Positions 9,701-17,095 of a DNA stretch of 28,011 nt are shown here, in pieces. The notes under the pieces were generated by a model. It was not told where the DNA came from. It made no database searches and saw only the letters and a list, made by a program, of their open reading frames with translations. Positions within the stretch are counted from its first letter, which is position 1; the number at the start of each line of letters is the position of its first letter. The position numbers were made by a program, and so were the translations under genes. The DNA lies in contig DDCV01000059.1 in assembly GCA_002335845.1 (NCBI GenBank), positions 1 through 28,011 on the forward strand, given 5' to 3'. The stretch is from Rickettsiales bacterium UBA1997 (GTDB lineage: Bacteria > Pseudomonadota > Alphaproteobacteria > Rickettsiales > UBA1997).

Positions 9701-11595
9701 CCTGCGTTGGAATAGGTGATATGTTCGGAGATGTTTTTGGTAATGGCATGTTGCTATCAAAACATATAAGGCTTGTAGCTGCGTTTAATCATATGCATAT
9801 TTTTCTTGACCCCAATCCTGATTCTGCTACCTCATATAAAGAGCGCAAAAGATTGTTTAACTTAGATCGCTCATCTTGGACTGATTATGATCAGTCTCTT
9901 ATATCGAAAGGAGGAGGCGTGTTTGAAAGATCAGCTAAATCAATCAAAATTTCACCTCAAATTGCTAAAAGTCTTGATATAAAAATTGATAATTTAACGC
10001 CAAATGAATTGATTCAGGCCATATTAAAAGCCCCAGTGGATCTACTTTGGAATGGTGGCATAGGAACATATGTTAAATCAGAATTGGAGTCTCACATCGA
10101 TGCTGGTGATAGAGCTAATGACGCAGTGCGCATTAATGGTGGCCAGCTTCGCTGCAAGGTTATTGGAGAAGGTGGAAATCTAGGCTTTACTCAAAGAGGA
10201 AGAATTGAATATGCTTTAAATGGTGGTCGAGTGAATACTGACGCTATGGATAATTCAGCTGGAGTTGATTGCTCTGATCACGAAGTGAATATAAAAATAG
10301 CTTTCAGCCAAGCTATTGCAAAGGGCGCAATTAGCTATGATAAGAGAAATAAAATTTTGGAAAATATGACAGACGAGGTTTCTGACCTCGTATTGAATGA
10401 TAATAGGATGCAGACCCAAACAATTTCTATTGCCAACTCTTTGGGTTATATTGCCCTTGGTGAACAAGCAAAATTTCTTGATAGACTTGAGGGAAATGGA
10501 TTTTTAAATCGCGAGATTGAATTTTTGCCATCAAATAAAGAAATAGATCGTAGGCAAATTGATAAGGTAGGAATGACTCGTCCCGAGCTTTGCGTTATGT
10601 TATCCTACGCTAAGATGGATATTTATAATAAAATATTAGCCTCAGACTTAGTGCAGGATGATTATTTTAATAAATATTTATTTAATTATTTCCCAGAAAA
10701 AATGAGGCAAGAATTTTCTGAAGAGATATCAGGTCATCAGTTAAAAAAGGAAATTATTTCTACTCAAATTACTAACCTAATCGTTGATCGCGCTGGAATA
10801 ATATTTGTTGATCAAATAAGTCAAGAAACGGGTTTTGGCACCGACGACATCGTTAGAAGCTTTATAATTGCTGCCGAGTCTTTCGGGCTAAATGAAATTT
10901 GGCAAGAAATTGAATCTTTAAGTGGCAAGGTAGATTTTGCTATTATTACAGAAATGTTTTTAGCTTCCATTAGGTCGCTTGAAAGGTCGGTAAAATGGTT
11001 ATTAAAAAGTCAAAATAAAAACAAAATCAACGATGAAATAGATCAATACAAAAAGACAGCAAATGAACTATATGGCTTGCTAAGCGAAGTTTTAGCAAAG
11101 GCATCAAAGCAAGATTTTGGTAATAAAGTTAAATATTTTACTCAGCAAAAAGTTCCATATTCTTTGGCGCAAAGAGTTGCTGCTATGGATCCAATAGCTG
11201 CAACTTTTGATATTTGGGAAATATCATTTAATTCAAAATTTGATCTAAAATCAATCGCTAAAATCTATTTTGAAATTGGTACCAGGCTACACCTCAAGAG
11301 TCTGCGAAATAGGGTGTCTAAGCTTATTCCCGAGAACCACTGGCAAAAGCTATCAGTAAAAACAGTGCTAGATGAATTATATTATTATCAAATGATGATT
11401 GCAAAAAAAGTCGTTGATTATAGCTGTAAAAATACTGATTTTTGTCAAGTTAACTCGGTTGAGAGCTGGATAGATAATGCAAGATTTTTAGTTGATCGTT
11501 ATGATAATTTTATCAAAGACTTGGAATTGCAAATTAATCCAGATTTATCAGTTTTTGTTGTGGCACTAAATAGGCTAAAGCCTTTAATACATTAA
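6766..11595 (+). CDS. gdh: NAD-specific glutamate dehydrogenase, large (about 180 kDa) class
   Basis: Oxidatively deaminates glutamate to alpha-ketoglutarate and ammonium with NAD, feeding amino acids into the TCA cycle; in intracellular alphaproteobacteria glutamate is a main carbon source. At 1609 aa it has the length of the GDH180 class. The first ~700 residues are the regulatory N-terminal part of this class (FLVDSIVGYL near the start; ACT-like repeats are expected from the family). The catalytic region has HLRGGEVARGGLRWSDR (near 805-820), VPVGSKGGFV (near 845), GIGDMFGDVFGNGML (near 980-995) and VIGEGGNLGFTQRGRIE (near 1130), with DCSDHEVNIKI following. It starts 8 bases after infC and is followed by pntA after 17 bases. 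Some databases call this class gdhB or GDH2; the symbol is generic. Confidence 0.95.
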   Translation: MSIITNRITDFIKTQNPEVKKSDFTIFSKNFFHEANPVDFDSYSDQDLYNAALSSFSFLSEKDFSGSKIRIFNPSNKKHGFESRHTFIEIVNSDAPFLVDSIVGYLDKNSVEIKNVLHPTYHVVRDEDGSLKSISFENKKRNESVIQLHVDKITSDIEIESFTKGLSQLIKTINLVVDSWKKMVEVVNGSIAQIDNAELFIKNKNHLQEVKDFITWLLQGNFVFLGVKEFDIKKEEDSTYSLQGVKNSEFGVFCSQYDEMRPNVVNSTPKEIADSVANPYVLEIVKSRYRSKIHRIANAERIRIQKIAKDGSVIGEYRIIGLFTSSTYNQSVSLIPLVRRKIEKVIKESGYVEGSHNYKDLVTVLEFYPRDELFQISHSDLLKNAMGIVSICGRSKVKFFARRDKFSRFVSCLIFTPKDRSNSELRSKIKHYLAKAYNGEVADFFVQINETNLVKIHIIIRTDNDIPAVDEARIERDIDKMTRIWVDDLFGSIKASFSDDKCLNIFTKYKNAFSISYKNRFSPLRAAIDIQYIERCLHSQNSVFNIYKASNALDEDVVELKIYNPNGEIPLSKIMPVLDSFGLDIIKEHTYPVELNKEGRIRERKMVWISYFNLRLSSFGQKFSPKVRINFEKTISLIWRNITECGELNKLVTVANLHWKQIYMLRAYTRYIYQGNLKYKTGYIADILVKHCHITTNIVSLFDIKFNPFLQIDRDARLDQIKNLSSKIKLQLSQVDIASEDEILSSFFGCINATLRTNYYQLSSQKDFKGYLSFKFNSAKVPNLPLPHPYAEIFVYSSEVEAIHLRGGEVARGGLRWSDRIQDYRTEVLGLMKAQMTKNAVIVPVGSKGGFVVKSDLSGLDRQQAQEVAIKCYKTFLRGALDITDNVINSKIKHPQNAIIYDGADPYFVVAADKGTATFSDIANSVSKEYGFWLEDAFASGGSQGYDHKKMGITAKGAWVSVMRHFQEMGRDSQAQDFTCVGIGDMFGDVFGNGMLLSKHIRLVAAFNHMHIFLDPNPDSATSYKERKRLFNLDRSSWTDYDQSLISKGGGVFERSAKSIKISPQIAKSLDIKIDNLTPNELIQAILKAPVDLLWNGGIGTYVKSELESHIDAGDRANDAVRINGGQLRCKVIGEGGNLGFTQRGRIEYALNGGRVNTDAMDNSAGVDCSDHEVNIKIAFSQAIAKGAISYDKRNKILENMTDEVSDLVLNDNRMQTQTISIANSLGYIALGEQAKFLDRLEGNGFLNREIEFLPSNKEIDRRQIDKVGMTRPELCVMLSYAKMDIYNKILASDLVQDDYFNKYLFNYFPEKMRQEFSEEISGHQLKKEIISTQITNLIVDRAGIIFVDQISQETGFGTDDIVRSFIIAAESFGLNEIWQEIESLSGKVDFAIITEMFLASIRSLERSVKWLLKSQNKNKINDEIDQYKKTANELYGLLSEVLAKASKQDFGNKVKYFTQQKVPYSLAQRVAAMDPIAATFDIWEISFNSKFDLKSIAKIYFEIGTRLHLKSLRNRVSKLIPENHWQKLSVKTVLDELYYYQMMIAKKVVDYSCKNTDFCQVNSVESWIDNARFLVDRYDNFIKDLELQINPDLSVFVVALNRLKPLIH

Positions 11596-11612
11596 ATTTA
11601 TTTTTAGGTTTT

Positions 11613-12704
11613 ATGAAATTGCTTGCTCTAAAAGAGGTTTACAGAAATGAAAAACGGGTCTCGATAGCTCCAGAAAATGTTAAAAAATATATAGCATTTG
11701 GTATTGATGTTTTTGTGGAAAAAGAAGCTGGTTTAAATGCTGGATTTAGCGATAAGGAGTATGAAGAAAGTGGAGCTAAGATAGTTGATGATATCAATAA
11801 AATAATATCTCAAATTGATATATTGATTGCTGTACAAAATATAGATATTGATCTAACAAGTGCCAAGAATAGCTTGGTGTTTATAGCATTATTTAATCCA
11901 TATATAAAGATTGATAGTGCTAAAAAATTTAAATCTAGCACAGTTAATGCCTTTTCAATGGAGCTTCTGCCTCGAATAACTCGCGCTCAATCAATGGATG
12001 TTTTGTCTTCCCAGAGTAATCTTGCTGGATATAGAGCGGTGATAGATGCTGTATACGAAATGCAAAAAGCAGTTCCAATGTTAATGACTGCTGCAGGCAC
12101 TATATCAGCAGCTAGATTTATGATTATTGGTGCAGGAGTTGCTGGATTGCAAGCTATTGCAACCGCAAAAAGGTTGGGTGGTATTGTATGTGCATTTGAT
12201 GTGAGATCTTCTGCTAAAGAGCAAGTGCAGAGCCTTGGCGCTAAATTTATTGAGGTCGAATCTGAAGAAAAAGTAGATGGAGTTTATGCCAAAGAGATGA
12301 GCTCTGACTATAAAAATAAACAGCAAGAATTGTTAAAAGATGTTGTAAAAAAGCAGGATATTATAATAACAACTGCCTTAATACCAGGTAAAAAAGCTCC
12401 AATATTAATAACCAAAGAAATGGTTAACTCAATGAAATCTGGCTCCATAATAGTTGATATTGCTGCTGTTAATGGTGGAAATTGTGAGCTTTCTAAGTCG
12501 GGAGAGGTGGTTGATATTGGTGGTGTAAAAATAATTGGCTATAACAACTATCCTTCGCGAGTCGCAAATGACTGCAGTAAGCTATATGCTAAAAATATAT
12601 TTAATTTTATAGAGTTTTTGATTGATAAAGAATCAGGAAAGATTGCTATTGATTATGATGATGAAATAGTTAAGTCTTCTTTGATTAAGAACTTAGATAT
12701 CTAA
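11613..12704 (+). CDS. pntA: NAD(P) transhydrogenase subunit alpha part 1 (domain I)
   Basis: The NAD(H)-binding peripheral subunit of the membrane-bound transhydrogenase that uses the proton gradient to reduce NADP with NADH. The 363 aa begin with the AlaDH/PNT N-terminal domain (LKEVYRNEKRVSIAPENVKK). They contain the RQD loop RITRAQSMDVLSSQSN near 119-135, which contacts NAD and the partner domain III, and a Rossmann motif GAGVAG (near 172) ending in an acidic Asp (VCAFD), typical of NAD. The C-terminal part has GSIIVDIAAVNGGN. No membrane helices are present, so it matches the three-subunit Rhodospirillum type, in which alpha-2 and beta are separate genes. Those partners are not in this window. 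It lies between gdh and ftsZ with 17- and 21-base gaps. AGG a few bases before the ATG may serve as a weak ribosome binding site. Confidence 0.93.
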   Translation: MKLLALKEVYRNEKRVSIAPENVKKYIAFGIDVFVEKEAGLNAGFSDKEYEESGAKIVDDINKIISQIDILIAVQNIDIDLTSAKNSLVFIALFNPYIKIDSAKKFKSSTVNAFSMELLPRITRAQSMDVLSSQSNLAGYRAVIDAVYEMQKAVPMLMTAAGTISAARFMIIGAGVAGLQAIATAKRLGGIVCAFDVRSSAKEQVQSLGAKFIEVESEEKVDGVYAKEMSSDYKNKQQELLKDVVKKQDIIITTALIPGKKAPILITKEMVNSMKSGSIIVDIAAVNGGNCELSKSGEVVDIGGVKIIGYNNYPSRVANDCSKLYAKNIFNFIEFLIDKESGKIAIDYDDEIVKSSLIKNLDI

Positions 12705-12725
12705 AATAAACATACACATCTCTTT

Positions 12726-14426
12726 ATGAGCGAGAATCTGTTACAGGAAAATCAAGATCAGGAAAATAATAATTTTCTAAATAAGCCAAAAATTATTATT
12801 TTTGGCGTTGGAGGAGCTGGAGGTAATGCTATTAATAACATGATTAACTCAGATCTACAAGGAGTTGAATTTGTTGCCGCTAACACTGATTCACAATCTT
12901 TAGAAAACTCTTTAGCAAAAAATAAAATTCAGCTTGGAGTTAGCATTACCAAGGGCCTCGGAGCCGGATCCTTCCCAGAAAAGGGCAGAGATGCTGCAGA
13001 AGAAAATATTCAGGATATTAAGAAATATCTTGAGGGCGCCAATATGGTCTTCATCTCAGCCGGTATGGGTGGCGGAACCGGTACAGGAGCTGCCCCAGTT
13101 ATTGCTAAGCTAGCTCGTGAGCAAGACATACTCACTGTCGGCGTAGTGACAAAGCCATTTTATTTTGAAGGCAGTCATCGCATGGAAGTTGCGGAAGAAG
13201 GAGTTGAGGAGCTAAAGAAGCATGTCGATACTTTGATAGTTATACCAAATCAAAACTTATTTCGTGTTTCCAATGAGCAAACAACATTTGAGTCTGCATT
13301 TAAAATGGCTGACGCAGTTCTTCATGCCGGAGTTCGTGGTGTAACTGATTTAATTACTATTCCTGGAATCGTTAATCTTGATTTTGCTGACATAAGAACT
13401 GTGATGACAAAAATGGGAAAGGCAATGATGGGAACCGGAGAGGCTTCTGGTGAAAATAGGGCAATTATTGCTTGTGAAGAGGCAATTTCCAATCCTCTTC
13501 TCGATGATGTTTCTATTAAGGGAGCCAAAGGTGTTTTAGTTAATATGACAGGCGGATCTGATATGACTCTATATGAAGCTGATTCTGCTGTAACAGCAAT
13601 TAAAAAAGAGGTTGATTCAAAGGCCAATATTATTTTTGGAACCGCTTTTGATAAAAATATGAATGGCTCAATCAGGGTCTCTGTTGTTGCAACTGGAATA
13701 GAAAGTGATAGCTATATAAAAAACCACCACAATACATCTTTGATAGATGATTTAGATCTCGCACTCTCCAGTAAAGAAAGGGAGGTTAGAAAAAGCAGTT
13801 TATTTGAAGATGATATTGTTCCTAAGGTTGATAGAGAAATTGATTTAGCCAACGGCATTGATGGCAATATTGAAATTGGCAACGATCCAATTGGCAATTA
13901 TTCAGTAGATCAAGAAGAGGATTTTGATAATGAATTTAAACCAAATAATCAGATAGATTTTGATGACTTCATTGAGCAAAGTGAAAATAATGCTTTAAAT
14001 AATAGTGACTTATTGAGAAGTAAAAACGACAATTCGGAAGCTATGCCTAAATATGAAAATCAAGATGTTAATAATAAAAAACAGGCAAGTAAAAATACAA
14101 AAGATAATCAGCATGATAGTGGCTTCAAGCTATTTCGCTTTATGAATAATGTTAAGTCAAAAAATAAAAACTCTAAAAGTAATACGAAATACAGCGGAGA
14201 TAGCAATATTGACTTAGATCAAAAAAATACAGAAATTTTTGTTAAAAGCGAATCAGATTTAAATGATTCTCAAAATTCATCTATGGATTCAAAATTTTCT
14301 AAATTAAAAGAAGATAAAATATTTTTTGATTCAAGGGCTATGAGTAATGACAACCCCGACTCTGCGCAAAAAAAAATAGATGATGATATAATGAACGTTC
14401 CTGCATTCTTTAGAAGAAAAAAATAA
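12726..14426 (+). CDS. ftsZ: Cell division GTPase FtsZ with a long acidic linker
   Basis: Tubulin-like GTPase that forms the Z ring. Residues 23-330 are the conserved core: [14 protein letters not shown] (nucleotide binding), the tubulin signature [12 protein letters not shown] near 112-123, and the T7 loop [11 protein letters not shown] near 216-226, which completes the GTPase site. From about 335 to 550 runs an unstructured linker of some 215 residues, rich in Asp, Asn, Ser and Lys, much longer than in Escherichia coli. Long linkers are known in several alphaproteobacteria. The last residues, [11 protein letters not shown], form the C-terminal peptide that binds FtsA and other anchors. ftsQ and ftsA are not adjacent. 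It sits 21 bases after pntA and 21 bases before purD. No Shine-Dalgarno sequence precedes the ATG. Confidence 0.97.
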   Translation: MSENLLQENQDQENNNFLNKPKIIIFGVGGAGGNAINNMINSDLQGVEFVAANTDSQSLENSLAKNKIQLGVSITKGLGAGSFPEKGRDAAEENIQDIKKYLEGANMVFISAGMGGGTGTGAAPVIAKLAREQDILTVGVVTKPFYFEGSHRMEVAEEGVEELKKHVDTLIVIPNQNLFRVSNEQTTFESAFKMADAVLHAGVRGVTDLITIPGIVNLDFADIRTVMTKMGKAMMGTGEASGENRAIIACEEAISNPLLDDVSIKGAKGVLVNMTGGSDMTLYEADSAVTAIKKEVDSKANIIFGTAFDKNMNGSIRVSVVATGIESDSYIKNHHNTSLIDDLDLALSSKEREVRKSSLFEDDIVPKVDREIDLANGIDGNIEIGNDPIGNYSVDQEEDFDNEFKPNNQIDFDDFIEQSENNALNNSDLLRSKNDNSEAMPKYENQDVNNKKQASKNTKDNQHDSGFKLFRFMNNVKSKNKNSKSNTKYSGDSNIDLDQKNTEIFVKSESDLNDSQNSSMDSKFSKLKEDKIFFDSRAMSNDNPDSAQKKIDDDIMNVPAFFRRKK

Positions 14427-14447
14427 TTACGACTATAATTCTGTGTT

Positions 14448-15785
14448 ATGAAAAGTTTTTTAATAATAGGAAATGGCGCCAGAGAAGCTATTTTTGCCAT
14501 TAAATTAGGCCTAGACTCAACTGTGTTTGCTGTCATGTCGCATGAAAATCCAACAATTATAGATGTTGCCAAAAAAACTGGCGGAAAATTTATAATAGCA
14601 AATACTAATGATAGTGATGTTATCGCAGATTTTGTACAAGAAAATAGCATAGATTATGTTTTTGTTAATTCTGATAATTCTCTAGCCAGCGGAGTTGTTG
14701 ACAGTCTTCTTATAAAAAATATTAAGGTAATTGGTCCAACTAAATCAGGCGCTAGAATCGAATGGGATAAGGAATATTCAATTGATATTGTTAAGAAATT
14801 AACTCCCCAATTTTGTCCAAAATATCAAATCATTGATAATGAATCACAAATTGATGACGCAATTAATTTTTTCTGTGGCGCGGATATAGTTGTTAAACCC
14901 CAGGGCTTAACTGGAGGAAAGGGCGTGAAAGTAATGGGGGAGCATCTTAAAGATTATGTAGAGGTTAAGGACTATATTAATATATTACTAGAAGGTGGGA
15001 ATAAAATTTTACTAACAGAGAAGTTGCAGGGCTTTGAATTCACTATTATGGCCATCACCGATGGTGAAGACGCCGTGTTTGCGCCAGCAACTTATGATTA
15101 TCCTTATAGATTCAATGATAATAAGGGTCCAGGAACTGGAGGTATGGGCTGCTTCACCTCTGGATCTATAACTCTTCCGTTTTTAAGTCAGAGTGATTTT
15201 GATGATTGTGTTGAGATCATGAGATCGGTAATTAAGCATTTTAAAGAGCAAAATATTCATTTTAACGGAGTGTTAAATGGTGGCTTTTTTTTGACTAAAC
15301 AAGGTATCAAATTCATGGAGTTTAATGCTAGGTTTGGAGATCCTGAGTCGGTTAATATTTTGTCTTTATTAGATGGGTCATTTTCTAAGATGCTTGAAGC
15401 AATTTATAATAAAGAGTTAACAAAATCTAAAATTAGCTTTTTACCCAAGGCTAGTGTGGTAAAATATTTAGTCTCAAAGGATTATCCAAATAAGGGTTCA
15501 ATAATTAAGTTTGATATCAATATTCCTAAGATAGAGAGCTTAGGAATCGATGTTTATTTTTCCGCTGCCAAAAAATCAGAATCAAATTATGGATATGAAA
15601 CAGTTTCATCATCTCGCGTTGTAGCCTTAGCCTGCGTTGATATCAGCATTACTCAAGCCTCAAACAAGATTAACGAAGCTATTAACTCTTTTATTATTGA
15701 CTCTGGTCTTGATTATAGGTCGGATATTGCTGGTGAAAAAGAATTGCAAAGACTGAATATATTACCAAGTTTCGATTCTAATTAA
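14448..15785 (+). CDS. purD: Phosphoribosylamine-glycine ligase, divergent (ATP-grasp)
   Basis: Second step of purine synthesis: joins glycine to 5-phosphoribosylamine with ATP. The 445 aa have the PurD layout: N-terminal domain FLIIGNGAREA (4-14), GPTKSGARIEWDKEYS, the ATP-grasp segment VVKPQGLTGGKGVKV, GPGTGGMGCF, FMEFNARFGDPES with metal and ATP ligands, and a C-terminal rudimentary barrel (VVALACVDISITQASNKI). It departs from the common bacterial form: the first loop reads GAREA rather than GGREHA. The stretches VMSHENPTI and GARIEWDK recall, from memory, archaeal-type PurD proteins. This may mark horizontal transfer, but it was not tested. Key ATP-grasp residues look intact, so the protein is probably active. 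It follows ftsZ by 21 bases; no other purine gene is in the window. Confidence 0.85.
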   Translation: MKSFLIIGNGAREAIFAIKLGLDSTVFAVMSHENPTIIDVAKKTGGKFIIANTNDSDVIADFVQENSIDYVFVNSDNSLASGVVDSLLIKNIKVIGPTKSGARIEWDKEYSIDIVKKLTPQFCPKYQIIDNESQIDDAINFFCGADIVVKPQGLTGGKGVKVMGEHLKDYVEVKDYINILLEGGNKILLTEKLQGFEFTIMAITDGEDAVFAPATYDYPYRFNDNKGPGTGGMGCFTSGSITLPFLSQSDFDDCVEIMRSVIKHFKEQNIHFNGVLNGGFFLTKQGIKFMEFNARFGDPESVNILSLLDGSFSKMLEAIYNKELTKSKISFLPKASVVKYLVSKDYPNKGSIIKFDINIPKIESLGIDVYFSAAKKSESNYGYETVSSSRVVALACVDISITQASNKINEAINSFIIDSGLDYRSDIAGEKELQRLNILPSFDSN

Positions 15786-15863
15786 TTCTTTGCGCCGCAT
15801 TTTTTAAACGGGCAGTTTTTCTTTAAAACTTTATTTTTAAAATGTCGTTGCACTACTTTTATA

Positions 15864-16505
15864 ATGTCAAAAATATACCTTGTTTCTCCGCCAGAAATTG
15901 AATTAAGAAAATTTCAGAAATCTCTAGAGTCTATTCTAAAGACGGGATTGATTTCTGCTTTTCAGCTGCGACTGAAAGATATAGCTGTTGCAGAGCTTGA
16001 ATATATCGCTAAAGAAATTAACAAAATTTGCCATAATTATAATTGTTTATTTATTTTAAATGATCATCTTGATATGGCGTTAAATAATAATTTTGGTGGA
16101 GCTCATATTGGTCAGCAAGACTTATTACAAAATAACATCTGTAAAAAATTGATTCGCAACTCAGCTCAGGAATTTATCGTAGGCATTAGTTGCTATGATT
16201 CATTGTCTTATGCCTTTAACGCAGAAGAGATGGGGGCTGATTATGTCTCATTTGGCGCTTTTTTTCCAACTAAAACAAAAAAGTCGCTTTCTGTGCCGCG
16301 GCCAGATATTATAAAGAATTTTAGTGTAAAATCGTCATTGCCAATTGTTGCAATCGGCGGCATTAACAATGAGAATTGTCATGATCTAGTAAAAAATGGT
16401 GCCGACTTCTTGGCAGTAATATCTTATATTTGGCAAAGCTGTGATCCAGTTAAGGCTATAAAAAAATTATCTGAAGAAATAAAAATTACGATAAATGAAA
16501 GATGA
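15864..16505 (+). CDS. thiE: Thiamine-phosphate synthase
   Basis: Couples hydroxymethylpyrimidine diphosphate with thiazole phosphate to make thiamine phosphate. The 213 aa show the barrel motifs in order: FQLRLKD (pyrophosphate and substrate contact), CLFILNDHLDMAL, GGAHIGQQDL, FIVGISCYDS, GADYVSFGAFFPTKTKK (the FPT[x]TK phosphate motif) and LPIVAIGGIN near the C-terminus. No other thi gene is present here. The closely related TenI regulators share the fold, but the FPTKTK motif and NDHLDMA favour an active synthase. A TATAAT word overlaps the start codon and is too close to be its promoter. The last 11 bases overlap the start of mreD, so the two are translationally linked. Confidence 0.85.
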   Translation: MSKIYLVSPPEIELRKFQKSLESILKTGLISAFQLRLKDIAVAELEYIAKEINKICHNYNCLFILNDHLDMALNNNFGGAHIGQQDLLQNNICKKLIRNSAQEFIVGISCYDSLSYAFNAEEMGADYVSFGAFFPTKTKKSLSVPRPDIIKNFSVKSSLPIVAIGGINNENCHDLVKNGADFLAVISYIWQSCDPVKAIKKLSEEIKITINER

Positions 16506-16995
16506 ATCTCTGCTAGGCCTGTTAGCAATATATCTCATGACAATATTATTTGTCATCACAAACTTAATACATTTTAATTTTGCTCAATTTTTGCAAACAT
16601 TTCCCATGCTGGATTTGATGGCAATATTCTACTTTGCTGTTTTTCGCAAAATATTTGCTGTATGGTTTTTATTTTTTATTGGCTTGTGGCACGATGCTAT
16701 TATGGGAAATGTCTTAGGATTAACATCATTTTTGAATATATTTTTAGTAAAATTGTTTATTATCATAAATAGTCGATTAATGATAAGAGATAGCTTTAGC
16801 CATGTGTGGTACCAATTTAGTATATTTTCGGCATTATTCTTATTAATTAAGTGGTTTATTTTATCTTCACTTTATAATGACTTTTATAACATATTATGGC
16901 TCTTATTTAGCTGGATATTATCCTCTTTGTTATATTTTGTTATACACAAATTTTTTGACTATATTTCGGCAAAGTTACTAAGAATACACCATTAA
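16495..16995 (+). CDS. mreD: Rod shape-determining protein MreD
   Basis: Inner-membrane component of the elongasome that directs lateral wall growth together with MreB, MreC, RodA and PBP2. The 166 aa are mostly hydrophobic, with about five membrane segments (roughly 7-28, 38-62, 70-94, 104-122 and 126-152) and the typical layout LLDLMAIFYFAVFRK then FIGLWHDAIMGNVLGLTSF, which matches the conserved GLxxDxxxGxxLG region of MreD. The start at 16495 lies inside the end of thiE (ATGAAAGATGA junction, 11-base overlap). It is followed by mrdA as in the usual alphaproteobacterial order, but mreB and mreC are not upstream. Confidence 0.85.
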   Translation: MKDESLLGLLAIYLMTILFVITNLIHFNFAQFLQTFPMLDLMAIFYFAVFRKIFAVWFLFFIGLWHDAIMGNVLGLTSFLNIFLVKLFIIINSRLMIRDSFSHVWYQFSIFSALFLLIKWFILSSLYNDFYNILWLLFSWILSSLLYFVIHKFFDYISAKLLRIHH

Positions 16996-17047
16996 TATTT
17001 AGTGCCAAATCCCATCTTTAGATATGCGATAAAAAGACAGGTCATTT

Positions 17048-17076
17048 TTAAAGTGTTAAAAAAATAAACTTATAAT
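17048..17076 (+). promoter_or_regulatory. Possible promoter for mrdA
   Basis: A perfect TATAAT at 17071-17076 lies 19 bases before the ATG of mrdA. The best -35 at the right distance is only TTAAAG (17048-17053, 17-base spacer). The transcript would have a very short leader of about 13 bases, and no Shine-Dalgarno sequence is seen. The rest of the 100-base gap holds nothing recognisable. Confidence 0.35.
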
Positions 17077-17095
17077 CCTTAATTGTATTCCAGTA

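Noticed and set aside
13322..13627. 101-codon minus-strand frame inside ftsZ
   Set aside because: It lies opposite the conserved FtsZ core and shows no independent motif; a shadow of a real gene.
14434..14439. TATAAT just before purD as a promoter
   Set aside because: No acceptable -35 element lies 16-18 bases upstream, and the gene is only 21 bases after ftsZ, consistent with read-through.
16940..16948. TTATACACA, a DnaA-box match
   Set aside because: A single copy inside mreD coding sequence, without clustering or an AT-rich unwinding region; expected by chance.
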